36,839 nt of DNA from an uncultured Planctomycetaceae bacterium (GCA_903863885.1 CAIPEB010000448.1:1-36839); one strand, 5' to 3'. Numbered from the stretch's first letter, positions 1-12,453 are shown. Notes: generated by a model not told the origin, from the sequence alone. Translations and numbers: made by a program.

Positions 1-78
1 GAAGTCCGCGCGTCTCGGAGAGACGCGGCTACGTGGTTCGCCACTATCGAAAACAGGTCCACCTCGTGAACGGCTACG
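1..78 (-). repeat. Palindromic dispersed repeat, copy A (cut by window edge)
   Basis: The segment carries the perfect hairpin GCGTCTC-GGA-GAGACGC (10-26), then the core TTCGCCACTATCGAAAAC and the arm CGTGAACGGCTACG. Read on the minus strand it matches the left part of copy B at 20162-20288, with a few substitutions. It begins at the base that corresponds to the centre of copy B, so the other arm probably lies outside the window. It encodes no protein. It resembles a MITE- or REP-like element, but no transposase is nearby. Confidence 0.75.
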
Positions 79-239
79 CCTGAACTGGCCGCCGGGGTGT
101 TCTGACGCCCCCGCTCGTCTGTTGAGTTCTTCGCAGATTCTGCCATGCTGAATTCTCAAAGTTGGATTCCGTAGCTTGGGGATACCGCGAATCTCGCGGA
201 TCTCGCTGCACAATCACACTCGGGGCAAGGACCAGACTC

Positions 240-1574
240 ATGCCGGAATCGGCGTTCAGCGAGGTTCAGCAGAAGTACGAGGCCCTGTTCAATCTGGCGG
301 CCGACGGAATCGTAGTTCACGAGCTCATGAGCGAAACCGCCGCCGGCCACTTCATTCAGGCCAATCCGGCGATCTGCAGCCTGCTGGGTTATACTCGCGC
401 GGAAATGCGTGAGCTGACGCCGTTGGACATCATGGCACCGGAAGACCGGCACGCCGTAGGGCAGGACGTCAATACGATGGCCGCCGAAGGCGTCTTGCGG
501 CATGAGAAGACGCTTGTCGCCAAAGATGGACGGCGGATTCCCGTCGAGATCAGCACGCAGCTATTCCCGTATCAGGGCCGTCCGCTGGTCATGTCGGTCA
601 TCCGCGACGTCACCGAGCGGAAGCGGGCGGAGGAGACGCTGCGGGAGAGCGAGCAACAACTGCGGCACGCCCGCGAGCTGCTCGAGGCCGTGACGACGGG
701 GACCAAGGTGCTGATCGCCACGGTGGACCGGGACTTCCGCTACACGTTCTTCAACCGGGAGCATCATGAGGAGCTGAAACGCATCACGGGAAAGGACACC
801 GCGATCGGCATGAGCCTGACAGAGGTGCTGGCCGACATGCCGGAGGAGCGCGACCGGGCGCTGGCGATCTGGGGCCGCGCGTTGCATGGCGAAACCGTCA
901 TCCAGACGCTCAGGTTCGGCACCCGGGGAGGCCAAAGCCGGTGGTACAACACGAATCACGCGCCCCTCCGCAACGCGGCCGGGCAGATCGTCGGCGCCGG
1001 CGAAGTTACCTCGGAAATCACCGATCTTGTGCAGGCCCAGGCATCAATGCGCGAGAGTGAAGAACGGTACCGGACGCTGTTTGACCGCATGACCGAGGGC
1101 TTTGCGCTGCACGAGATAGTCACTGATGAGCAAGGCCGACCGGTGGACTACCGCTTTCTCGACGTAAATCCGGCGTTCGAGCGGCAGACCGGGTTGCAGC
1201 GGGCCGATCTCCTCGGCAGTCGGGTGCTGGAGGTTCTGCCCGGCACGGAAACGAGTTGGATCGAGAAATACGGACGCGTCGCGTTAACGGGCGAGCCTGT
1301 CCACTTCGAAGAGTACAGCAGCGTTCTGAACCGGTGGTATGAGGTGTATGCGTACCGGCCTGCGCTTCGGCAGTTCGCCGTGGTGTTCGCCGACATTACC
1401 AAACGAAAACTGGCGGAAGAGGAACTGCTCGCCCGCAATGCGGAATTGACGGAGTTCAACTGCCTGATGGTGGATCGGGAACTGCGGATGATCGAACTGA
1501 AGCGGGAGATAAATGAACTGTGCCGGCAAGCGGATCAGCCGCCGCGGTACGATGTGTCCGAGGAGGCGGTGTGA
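240..1574 (+). CDS. PAS-domain sensory protein without a kinase domain
   Basis: The 444-residue product has three PAS domains (about 8-130, 150-265 and 278-392). The first and third end in the typical DVTERKRAE / DITKRKLAE linker. A C-terminal helix (about 395-435) has the pattern VDRELRMIELKREINEL, which often closes PAS signalling proteins and may couple them to a partner. No DHp, ATPase, GGDEF or receiver domain and no membrane segment is present, so it is a soluble ligand- or redox-sensing module whose output must come from another protein. ATG 240 was chosen because AAGG lies 9 bases upstream; a TTG at 162 would add 26 unconserved residues. It precedes two kinase genes on the same strand and may act as their partner (inference). 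Confidence 0.85.
   Translation: MPESAFSEVQQKYEALFNLAADGIVVHELMSETAAGHFIQANPAICSLLGYTRAEMRELTPLDIMAPEDRHAVGQDVNTMAAEGVLRHEKTLVAKDGRRIPVEISTQLFPYQGRPLVMSVIRDVTERKRAEETLRESEQQLRHARELLEAVTTGTKVLIATVDRDFRYTFFNREHHEELKRITGKDTAIGMSLTEVLADMPEERDRALAIWGRALHGETVIQTLRFGTRGGQSRWYNTNHAPLRNAAGQIVGAGEVTSEITDLVQAQASMRESEERYRTLFDRMTEGFALHEIVTDEQGRPVDYRFLDVNPAFERQTGLQRADLLGSRVLEVLPGTETSWIEKYGRVALTGEPVHFEEYSSVLNRWYEVYAYRPALRQFAVVFADITKRKLAEEELLARNAELTEFNCLMVDRELRMIELKREINELCRQADQPPRYDVSEEAV
1561..1566 (+). promoter_or_regulatory. Possible ribosome binding site for an upstream GTG start of the next gene
   Basis: AGGAGG lies 4 bases before a GTG at 1571 that is in frame with the solute-binding kinase and overlaps the stop of the PAS gene as GTGA. 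If used, it would couple the two genes and extend the kinase N-terminus by 34 residues. It also encodes Glu-Glu-Ala in the PAS protein, so it may be coincidental. Confidence 0.35.
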
Positions 1575-1712
1575 GCTTGGAAATGCGAAATCGAAACCTC
1601 GAAGTCCGGGATGAGTCCGGAATCCGAATCGGCAATGCCGGCCGTTGGCCGTCTCGGACTTGCCGCACTCGAATGCGTTTCGGATTTCGGTTTTCGGGTT
1701 TCCGGTTTGCAC
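1575..1712. repeat. Degenerate GAAATCCGAAA-type filler, inverted halves
   Basis: The left half reads GAAATGCGAAATCGAAACC on the + strand. The right half (about 1678-1712) reads TTTCGGATTTCGGTTTTCGG, which is the same kind of text on the other strand. Such low-complexity filler recalls intergenic sequence seen in planctomycete and related genomes (recollection, not checked). Its right half overlaps the start of the predicted signal peptide of the next gene. Confidence 0.5.
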
Positions 1713-4700
1713 TCTTGGCGATTTTCGTGGCGGCCGCTCCCGCCTTCGCCGCCGAAGGCCTCCCCATCCGCGTCGGCAGTGAGTTGGATTTCCGGCCTTA
1801 CTGCTTCACGGACGAGAACGGCCAGCCGACCGGCTTTGCGGTCGAACTGCTGCAGGCCGTCGCGGAAAAGGCGACATTAAACTTGCAGATCTCACCCGGC
1901 GAGTGGGACAAGGTATGGAATTCGCTGCTTGCCGGGGAGATCGACGTGTTGCCGGTCGTGGCGCGGACGCCGGGCCGCGAGGGGCTGGTTGAATTTACGC
2001 TGCCGCATACCGAGACGTATGACGCGTTTTTCATCAGCGCGGGCCGACCGCCGCTCAAGGATCTGGCTGCCGCGGCCGGCAAGGAAATCGTCGTTCTCCG
2101 CTCGGATGCCGCACATCATCAACTCGTCGACCGCAGGTTCTCCGGGCGAATCGTGCCGGTCGATTCGATCGCCGAAGGCCTGCAATTAATCGCTTCGGGC
2201 CGGCACGACGCGCTGCTGTGCTCGCGGCTGATCGGAGTGCTCGAACGCGATCACGCAGGCATCCGGGGAGTTACGGACGGACCGGTGATTCCGGACTACA
2301 AGCGGGTTTTCTCCTTCGCCGTCCGCAAGGGAGACTCCGAACTGGCGGAGAGACTCAACCAGGGGCTGCGTCTCGTTCAGGCCGACGGCACATACGATCG
2401 GCTTTACCGCAAATGGCTGGGCGCGGAGAGGCTCCCGCAGCCGCGGTGGCAGACTTATTTCTGGCAGGCCATTGGGATCGTCGGCGTCCTCGTGTTGATC
2501 GCGGCCACGTGGATCGTGGCACGCAAGACACTCGAGTCGGACCGGCTCAATTCGCAGGGATCGCTTTCCGTGTTCTGGCGGTATGCGCTGTCGGTTCTGG
2601 CCGTGTCGGCCGGCTACGCGGTGCGGATCGGACTGGAGGAGTGGGGCGGGCACGGCTTGCCCACGTTTGTCACCTTTTACCCGGCGGTCATGGTCGCCGC
2701 TCTGCTGGGCGGCGTCGGGCCGGGGTTGCTGGCGACCGCGGTATCGGCGGTGATCGCCGACATCTGGATCATGATGCCGAGCGGGCAGTTGTGGACCACC
2801 GCGCCGGTGGACCGCGTCGCGATCGTGTTGTTTTGCGGCATGGGTCTGTTCATGACCGCGGTCGCCGAACTCTACCGGGGCACGCGGGCCAAGGCTGCAG
2901 CCTTCGACCGTGAGACAGCGCTGCGAGAGACCCGCCAGGAAAAGGAATTCCTGGCCAGTCTGCTCGAAACGGCCGAGCAACCGTTTGCCGTCTGCTATCC
3001 CGACGGGCGGATCGGCCAGGTAAACCGCGCCTTTGAGCAATTGACCGGATACACCGCCGCCGAACTGCACACGCTCGACTGGTGTGCCGTGCTCACACCG
3101 CCGGAGTTGCGCGACTATGAACGGCGAAAACTCGCGGAGATCCAGGGTGCTGGCCAGCCCGTCCGCTACGAAAAAGAGTATGTGCGCAAAGACGGCACTC
3201 GCGTGCCCATCGAACTGCTCGTCACCCTTCGCCGCGCCGCTGCGGGCCAGCCGGAGTTCTATTACGCTTTCATCAACGATATTACAGCCCGCCGGGAGGC
3301 CGATGCGGCGCTGCATGCCCAGGCCGAACAACTGCAGCGCTCCCGGCAGGCGGCGTTGAATCTGGCCCGCGACGCCACCATTGCCCGCCGCCAGGCCGAG
3401 GAGTCCGCGGCCGCGTTACGCGAGAGTGAGCGGAAATTGATCGGAGTGCTGGAGAGTATGCCCGATGCATTCGTCAGTTTCGACACGCAACTGCATTTCA
3501 CGTATGTGAATGCCAACGCCGAACGCCTTCAGTCCGCGCGTCGCGACGATTTTCTCGGCAAAGACGTGCGGGGCATCTACTCGGATGAGCAATCCCAATA
3601 TCTCATAAGCGAGTGCGAGCGGGTGATCAGGGAGCAGACCGCGGTGACCCTCTCGTTCTACCATACCGGCTTCAACCGGTGGCTCGAAGGCCGGGCCTTT
3701 CCGACGCCCGATGGGGTGTCGATCTTCTACAAGGATGTATCCGCGCAGATCAAGGCGGAAGAAGCCCTGCGGCGGAGCGAAACGCGCTGGAACGCTGCCA
3801 TCGAGAACTTCGCCATAGGTGCCATCATCGCGAGCGAGGACGAGCAGGTCATCTATTGGAACCCCGCCGCACGCGAGATGCACGGTTACACCCGCCCGGA
3901 TCAGGGACTCGAGCCGCTGGAGAAGACGCCCGTCACCTTCCAGTTGTGGACGCTGGACAGCAGCCACATGCTCGAACTGGATGAGTGGCCCATGCGGCGG
4001 ATCAAACGCGGCGAAGTCGTGCGGAATCTGGAACTGCGAGTCCGCAGGCCCGACCAGGGTTGGGAGAAGATCTTCTCGTACAGCGGCGCGATGGTCGAGA
4101 CCGCCAACGGGGAACGGCTGATTTTTCTGTCGTGCTACGACCTGACCGAGTTGCGGCGGGCCGAAGAGTACCTGCGCGCGTCGCTCGAAGAGAAGGAAGT
4201 GCTGCTCAAGGAAATCCACCACCGGGTGAAAAACAACATGCAGGTGATTTCCAGCCTGGTGTCCTTGCAGGCTGACCAGACGCAGAATCCCGCCTTGCGC
4301 GAAGTACTCCGGGACGTGACCCATCGCGTGCGGTCGATGGCCCTGGTGCATGAAAAACTGTACCAGTCCGCCGACCTCGCCCAGATCGACTTTGCGGAAT
4401 ACACGCGCAGTCTGCTCAGCTACCTCTGGCGCGCTCACGGAACGCTGGCGGCGAACGTGCGGCTGACCGCGGACCTGCAACCGGTGCCGCTCCCGGTAAG
4501 CACGGCGGTGCCGTGCGGGCTCATCCTGAATGAACTGGCCGGCAACGCGTTGCGGCACGCCTTTCGGAAGCGTGAGGCAGACGTGGAGACGGCGGGGAGC
4601 CGCAACAGCGACCGGCCGGAGGTCAATGTGACTCTCAGCGCCGCCCCTGAGGGCCGCGTGTGCTTAAGCGTGCGGGACAATGGCACGGGACTGCCGGCCG

Positions 4701-4831
4701 GCTTCGACTGGCGTCAGACCAAAACCCTCGGCCTGCGTCTGGTGCAGATCCTTGCCGGACAAGTCCACGCGACGGTGGAGGTCGCGAGCGGCGAAGGGAC
4801 CGGGTTTGTGGTAACGTTCATGAAGAAATGA
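1673..4831 (+). CDS. Membrane sensor histidine kinase: solute-binding domain, DUF4118, PAS, HisKA_2
   Basis: The 1,052-residue product has a signal peptide (1-26, hydrophobic LLAIFVAAAPAFA). A bacterial solute-binding protein family 3 domain (about 32-255, IRVGSELDFRPYCF to YRKWLG) follows, as in BvgS/EvgS-like sensors. Then come one membrane segment (265-285), a DUF4118/KdpD-like four-helix membrane region (300-405) and three PAS domains (430-545, 590-700, 715-835). The transmitter is HisKA_2 type, with the phosphorylatable His in EIHHRVKNNMQVISSL (about 850-870), and a HATPase with N box LNELAGNALRHA and G box DNGTGLP. It likely binds a periplasmic small solute, perhaps an amino acid, and phosphorylates a separate regulator. 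The start at 1673 gives a compact signal peptide; GTG 1571 is the alternative. No cognate regulator lies directly beside it. Confidence 0.88.
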   Translation: MRFGFRFSGFRFALLAIFVAAAPAFAAEGLPIRVGSELDFRPYCFTDENGQPTGFAVELLQAVAEKATLNLQISPGEWDKVWNSLLAGEIDVLPVVARTPGREGLVEFTLPHTETYDAFFISAGRPPLKDLAAAAGKEIVVLRSDAAHHQLVDRRFSGRIVPVDSIAEGLQLIASGRHDALLCSRLIGVLERDHAGIRGVTDGPVIPDYKRVFSFAVRKGDSELAERLNQGLRLVQADGTYDRLYRKWLGAERLPQPRWQTYFWQAIGIVGVLVLIAATWIVARKTLESDRLNSQGSLSVFWRYALSVLAVSAGYAVRIGLEEWGGHGLPTFVTFYPAVMVAALLGGVGPGLLATAVSAVIADIWIMMPSGQLWTTAPVDRVAIVLFCGMGLFMTAVAELYRGTRAKAAAFDRETALRETRQEKEFLASLLETAEQPFAVCYPDGRIGQVNRAFEQLTGYTAAELHTLDWCAVLTPPELRDYERRKLAEIQGAGQPVRYEKEYVRKDGTRVPIELLVTLRRAAAGQPEFYYAFINDITARREADAALHAQAEQLQRSRQAALNLARDATIARRQAEESAAALRESERKLIGVLESMPDAFVSFDTQLHFTYVNANAERLQSARRDDFLGKDVRGIYSDEQSQYLISECERVIREQTAVTLSFYHTGFNRWLEGRAFPTPDGVSIFYKDVSAQIKAEEALRRSETRWNAAIENFAIGAIIASEDEQVIYWNPAAREMHGYTRPDQGLEPLEKTPVTFQLWTLDSSHMLELDEWPMRRIKRGEVVRNLELRVRRPDQGWEKIFSYSGAMVETANGERLIFLSCYDLTELRRAEEYLRASLEEKEVLLKEIHHRVKNNMQVISSLVSLQADQTQNPALREVLRDVTHRVRSMALVHEKLYQSADLAQIDFAEYTRSLLSYLWRAHGTLAANVRLTADLQPVPLPVSTAVPCGLILNELAGNALRHAFRKREADVETAGSRNSDRPEVNVTLSAAPEGRVCLSVRDNGTGLPAGFDWRQTKTLGLRLVQILAGQVHATVEVASGEGTGFVVTFMKK

Positions 4832-4998
4832 GCTGCAAGTCCGAATCATGAAACTCGGGACATGTCCAATACCGGGGATCGGTCGCGAATGAAACTCGGG
4901 ATCGTAGTCCTGAGATGCGAACCCCGGTGTCCGTCTTTGGAATCTGATCCTCTGATTTGACTTGAGTTCTGCTTTCGCCCTTCGGGTTCTTCTCTGAC
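4832..4998. repeat. Intergenic filler with 13-bp direct repeats and a palindrome
   Basis: ATGAAACTCGGGA occurs twice (4848-4860 and 4889-4901). A perfect 10-bp palindrome, GGACATGTCC (4858-4867), overlaps the end of the first copy. The rest is low-complexity text (CTGATCCTCTGATTTGACTTGAGTT). It separates two same-strand kinase genes, so it could hold a promoter or operator, but no convincing -35/-10 pair was found. Confidence 0.45.
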
Positions 4999-7900
4999 AT
5001 GACAAAGACCACCGTACTGATCGTGGAAGACGACGCGATTGTGGCAGCCGACCTGGCCCGCACGCTGGAGCAGCGCGGCTATGAAGTGCTGGGGATCGCA
5101 GCGACCGGCGAAGACGCCGTCGTGCTGACCGTGCATCGGCGCCCGGATCTCGTGCTCATGGATATCTCGCTCGAAGGATCGATGGACGGTATTACCGCGG
5201 CGGAGGCGATCCGCAGCCAGTATGACGTGCCCGTGGTGTACCTGACGGCCCACTCTGACGCCGCCACTCTGGCTCGGGCCAAGCTCACAGGGCCGGTTGG
5301 CTATGTCCTCAAACCGTTCGACGAACGTGACCTGGCGACGCAGATCGAAATGGCGTTGTACCGTTTCCAGGCCGACCGGCAAGTGCGCGAGCAACGCGAA
5401 TGGCTGCGAGTGACTCTGACCAGCATCGGCGATGCGGTGGTCGCCACCGATGCCGAGGGCCGCATCACCTTCGTCAATCCTGTCGCCGAGATGCTGACCG
5501 GATGGACGTCTGAAGAGGCAGCTGGCCAGCCGGTGGAGAGCGTGTGTCGACTCGTCAACGAGCAGACCGGCCAACCGCTGCCGGACCCCGTGGCGATTGT
5601 GCTGCGCGAGCGCCGTGCGGTGGGCCTGGCCAACCATGCTGCACTGGTCACCAAGGACGGTCGCACCGTGCCCATCGAGGACAGCGCGGCGCCGATACGG
5701 GACGACGCCGGACAGGTATTGGGCGCAGTGCTGGTGTTTCATGACGTGACCGAAAAACGCCGGGTGCAGGAGGCGCTGCGGCAGGCGAAGGACGAGCTGG
5801 AGCAACGTGTTCAGATGCGCACCGCGGACCTGCGGCAGGCCATGAACTCGCTGCAGACCGAGCGTCAGCGGTTCCGGGACGCGCTGGACCGTTTGCCGGC
5901 TTACCTGGTATTGCTTTCGCCGGACTACAGCGTGCGGTTTGCGAACCGCTTCTTCGAAGAACGCTTCGGCGCGTCGCACGGGCGGCGGTGTTTCGAGTAC
6001 CTGTTTCAACGCACTGAGCCGTGCGACAACTGCGAGTCGTTCAAGGCTCTCCAGAAGCGCTCGCCCCATCGCTGGGAGTGGACCGGTCCGGACGGCCGTA
6101 CGTACGACATCTATGACTTCCCCTTCACGGACGTGGACGGCTCGCAGTTGGTGATGGAGGTGGGCCTGGACATTACGCAACGCAGGCAGGCCGAAGCGGA
6201 ACTGGAGCGGCATCGCCATCACCTGGAGGAGATGATTCAGGAACGCACCAGTCAACTGGAAGCCGTCATGCAGACACTGCCCGTCGGCGTGGCCATCTGC
6301 AACGCGGAGGGCGGCAACATCCGCTCGAACCCCGCCTTTGAGCGGATCTGGGGCGGCCCCCGGCCGGAAACCCGCGACTTCGCCGATTACGTCTGCTACA
6401 AGGCATGGTGGGCCGAAACGGGCGAGCCGGTCAAGCCGGACGAGTGGGCGTCGGCCCTGGCTGTGCAGAAGGGCGAAACCGTGGTTGGCCAGGAAATGCA
6501 GATCCAGCGGTTCGATGGCACGCGAGCTTTCATCTACAACAGCGCCGCGCCGATCCGTCGCGCCGACGGCCACATCGTCGGCAGTGCCGTCGCCATTATG
6601 GACGTCACCGCCCGTGCCGAGGCGGAGGAACGGCTGAAGCACGCCAAGCAGGCGGCGGAAGCGGCCAACGCGGCGAAGAGCCAGTTCCTGGCCAATATGA
6701 GCCACGAGCTGCGCACGCCCATGAATGCCATTCTCGGCATGATCGACGTGGCTCTGCCGAAGGCAACCGACCCGATCGTGCAGGACTGTCTGCAGACGGC
6801 CAGAGGTTCGGCTGATCTGCTGCTGACATTGTTGAACGACCTGTTGGACTCCGCCAAGATCGAGTCGGGCAAACTGGAACTGGAATCGGCCCCGTTCAGC
6901 CTGCGGCGGATGTTGGATCAGATTACACGCGTCCTCGGCGTGCGCGCCAGCGAAAAGGGGCTGCGTTTCTACTGCCGATTGCCCGACGCGGCGCCGGACG
7001 CGGTCATCGGCGACCGGATGCGTCTGCAGCAGATCCTGCTCAATCTGGCCGGGAACGCCATCAAGTTCACCGACCACGGTGATGTGGAGATCGACCTGCG
7101 CGCCCGGTCGCAGGAGGGAGAAGTTGATCTCGAATTCGCGGTACGTGACGCCGGAATCGGCATCCCGCCCTCCGGTCTGGAGTTGATCTTCCAGCCCTTC
7201 GCCCAGGCCGACGCCTCGATGACGCGGCGTTTCGGAGGCACCGGACTCGGGCTCTCGATCTGCAAGAACCTGGTGGAGATGATGGGGGGACGCATCTGGG
7301 TCGAAAGCCAGGTGGGACAGGGCAGCACGTTCCACTTCACCGTCCGCCTGCCGGTTGCAGCGGAACTCCCGGCCGACTTCGACGCTCCCGTCGCTGTCCC
7401 CGCGACGCCCTGCGCCCCGCTGCGCATCCTGCTGGTCGAAGATAACCTTGCGAATCAGAAGCTGGCCACCTACATCTTGCAGGACCGGGGCCATCGGGTG
7501 GAAATCGCAGGCGACGGTCAAGAGGCCATCTGCCTTACCGGGCAGAATCGCTACGACGTAATCCTGATGGACATGCAGATGCCGGGCATGAACGGACTGG
7601 AGACCACGGCTGCTATCCGCCGTCAGCAAGACGCGGCGGCGGACAAGGGGGCAGGTCGATTCTGCCTGAACGGCGAGGAGGGTATGACGCACAAATCGCA
7701 TGATTCCTCTCTTTCCAGGCGCGTGCCGATCATCGCCATGACGGCACTCGCGATGGCGAGCGATCGGGAACAATGTCTGGCAGCAGGAATGGATGGCTAT
7801 CTTTCCAAGCCGATCAACGGCAACGAACTGATCGAATTAGTGGAAACGTCGGCGGCCGGTTCGCCCTCGGCCGCAGCCACGCCACCGTCGCACGAAGTCT

Positions 7901-8301
7901 CGCAAGCGGTGACGGTCGCGGCGTTTGATCCGGAGGTGGCGCTCCGGCGGTGCCTGGGCAAGCCCGCCGTGCTGGCGGAAGTGATACAGTGCTTCCTGAC
8001 CGATGCCGTGAGCATGCTGCCCCAGATGCGCGCCGCGTTGCAGCAGGGTGACCTCAAGGAAGCCGGCCGTCTGGCTCACCAGTTGAAAGGAACCGTGGAC
8101 TACCTGGGTGCCGAACCGACCCGTGAAGCTGCCCTGCGTGTGGAGCAGTTCAACAAGATGAGCGGCGTTTCCGCGTCCGATGCAGAGGCCGCCGTCGACT
8201 CGCTTGAGCGCGAGTGCCGCACGCTGACCGCGGCACTGCAGGAATATGCGCTGGTGAACAGGCTGAAGTCCGGGGACCAGGCCCAGGCTTCTTCGCCGTG
8301 A
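4999..8301 (+). CDS. Hybrid histidine kinase, REC-PAS3-HisKA-HATPase-REC-HPt
   Basis: The 1,100-residue soluble protein starts with a receiver domain (5-122, phospho-acceptor Asp55 in LVLMDISLEG, Lys in VLKPF). Three PAS domains follow (about 135-255, 290-395, 415-535). HisKA contains His569 in NMSHELRTPMN. The HATPase (about 665-780) has NLAGNAIKF and GGTGLGLSICKNL. A second receiver (about 812-935) has Asp858 in VILMDMQMPG, and an HPt domain (about 975-1070) has His1027 in LAHQLKGTV. All four phosphorelay residues are present, giving a complete His-Asp-His chain within one protein, and the N-terminal receiver can take input from another kinase. The second receiver carries an extra run of about 25-30 residues before VPIIAMTAL. 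ATG 4999 begins directly at the receiver; no clear Shine-Dalgarno is visible. The output regulator is not encoded nearby. Confidence 0.92.
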   Translation: MTKTTVLIVEDDAIVAADLARTLEQRGYEVLGIAATGEDAVVLTVHRRPDLVLMDISLEGSMDGITAAEAIRSQYDVPVVYLTAHSDAATLARAKLTGPVGYVLKPFDERDLATQIEMALYRFQADRQVREQREWLRVTLTSIGDAVVATDAEGRITFVNPVAEMLTGWTSEEAAGQPVESVCRLVNEQTGQPLPDPVAIVLRERRAVGLANHAALVTKDGRTVPIEDSAAPIRDDAGQVLGAVLVFHDVTEKRRVQEALRQAKDELEQRVQMRTADLRQAMNSLQTERQRFRDALDRLPAYLVLLSPDYSVRFANRFFEERFGASHGRRCFEYLFQRTEPCDNCESFKALQKRSPHRWEWTGPDGRTYDIYDFPFTDVDGSQLVMEVGLDITQRRQAEAELERHRHHLEEMIQERTSQLEAVMQTLPVGVAICNAEGGNIRSNPAFERIWGGPRPETRDFADYVCYKAWWAETGEPVKPDEWASALAVQKGETVVGQEMQIQRFDGTRAFIYNSAAPIRRADGHIVGSAVAIMDVTARAEAEERLKHAKQAAEAANAAKSQFLANMSHELRTPMNAILGMIDVALPKATDPIVQDCLQTARGSADLLLTLLNDLLDSAKIESGKLELESAPFSLRRMLDQITRVLGVRASEKGLRFYCRLPDAAPDAVIGDRMRLQQILLNLAGNAIKFTDHGDVEIDLRARSQEGEVDLEFAVRDAGIGIPPSGLELIFQPFAQADASMTRRFGGTGLGLSICKNLVEMMGGRIWVESQVGQGSTFHFTVRLPVAAELPADFDAPVAVPATPCAPLRILLVEDNLANQKLATYILQDRGHRVEIAGDGQEAICLTGQNRYDVILMDMQMPGMNGLETTAAIRRQQDAAADKGAGRFCLNGEEGMTHKSHDSSLSRRVPIIAMTALAMASDREQCLAAGMDGYLSKPINGNELIELVETSAAGSPSAAATPPSHEVSQAVTVAAFDPEVALRRCLGKPAVLAEVIQCFLTDAVSMLPQMRAALQQGDLKEAGRLAHQLKGTVDYLGAEPTREAALRVEQFNKMSGVSASDAEAAVDSLERECRTLTAALQEYALVNRLKSGDQAQASSP

Positions 8302-8447
8302 TCTGTTGTTCCGCGAATGCCGGGAGTAAATGCCGCGATGCAGAACCGCCGGCGCATTTCCCTGGCGGCAACGCAGAACCCTCGGCCGACGATCCCCTCA
8401 CCTCCCGGTTTCAATTACGCCCGCGTTGATCGGTTGAATCCGCGTTT

Positions 8448-8825
8448 TCACATTCTTCCCGCCAGCATTCCGAACATTTTGAATAATATCGCCGCAGTCA
8501 CGATCGCAGCCATCCCGATGGCCAGCCACTTCCAGTGCCGGCGTATTCTCGTCTTCAGCCAGCGCATCCGAGATTCGCGGTGCCCGGCGTCGGCGCATCT
8601 GCGGCAGATGTACTCCCCGTACCCGTTCCTGTGGCACAGTTCTCGCGGTGTGCTGCCGCCGCACCACGCACACTCCTTCAAAGCGTTCGAGTCATTCCGC
8701 TTCGGCCACTTGGCGTAGCACGGTTCGCACAGATACTCGTTATTGAGATTCTTCCATCTCGCAGTGTCCGTCACGTCCGTTCCACACGACCGACAGCTGA
8801 CCTTTTTCGGTCTTCTTTTCAGCAT
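8448..8825 (-). CDS. Small zinc-ribbon protein with C-terminal membrane anchor
   Basis: The 125-residue protein is not assigned to a named family. Four CxxC knuckles are visible: CRSC (11-14), CEPC (33-36), CAWC (52-55) and CRRC (74-77). They suggest two zinc-binding ribbons in tandem. A basic stretch (RMRWLKTRIRRHWK) and one hydrophobic helix (about 98-120, LAIGMAAIVTAAILFKMFGML) follow, so the ribbons should face the cytoplasm. It lies downstream of the hybrid kinase ending at 9012 on the same strand, 186 bases away, and converges on the kinase ending at 8301. ATG 8825 has GGAAGG about 13 bases upstream, a loose ribosome site. Function is unknown; a membrane-tethered adaptor is possible. 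Confidence 0.75.
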   Translation of the reverse strand: MLKRRPKKVSCRSCGTDVTDTARWKNLNNEYLCEPCYAKWPKRNDSNALKECAWCGGSTPRELCHRNGYGEYICRRCADAGHRESRMRWLKTRIRRHWKWLAIGMAAIVTAAILFKMFGMLAGRM

Positions 8826-9011
8826 GCTTCATTCGCCTTCCACTGCCTCGATGTTACTTATGCGTGCTGCCGGGTGCCCTTATCGGGCGCATTCCAGCGG
8901 TCGGTTGTCAGTGAGCCCATGCCGGTTCTGCTGCAGGAACCGGCCCATCTCCGATCCTTGACAGACGGTCACGTTCCAGGCCGGCGGTGCTGCGGTGATC
9001 GCTGCGGATTC

Positions 9012-12386
<3,375 letters not shown>

Positions 12387-12453
12387 AACTTGTTAGTCGT
12401 TCCGTTAACGCTGCCTTACCGGGCGCAATGAGTGGCATTTGCGGAAGTGCGTC

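Noticed and set aside
4846-7773. 975-codon open frame on the minus strand
   Set aside because: It is antisense to the REC-PAS-HisKA hybrid kinase, has arginine/histidine-rich low-information sequence and no domain; it results from high GC codon bias.
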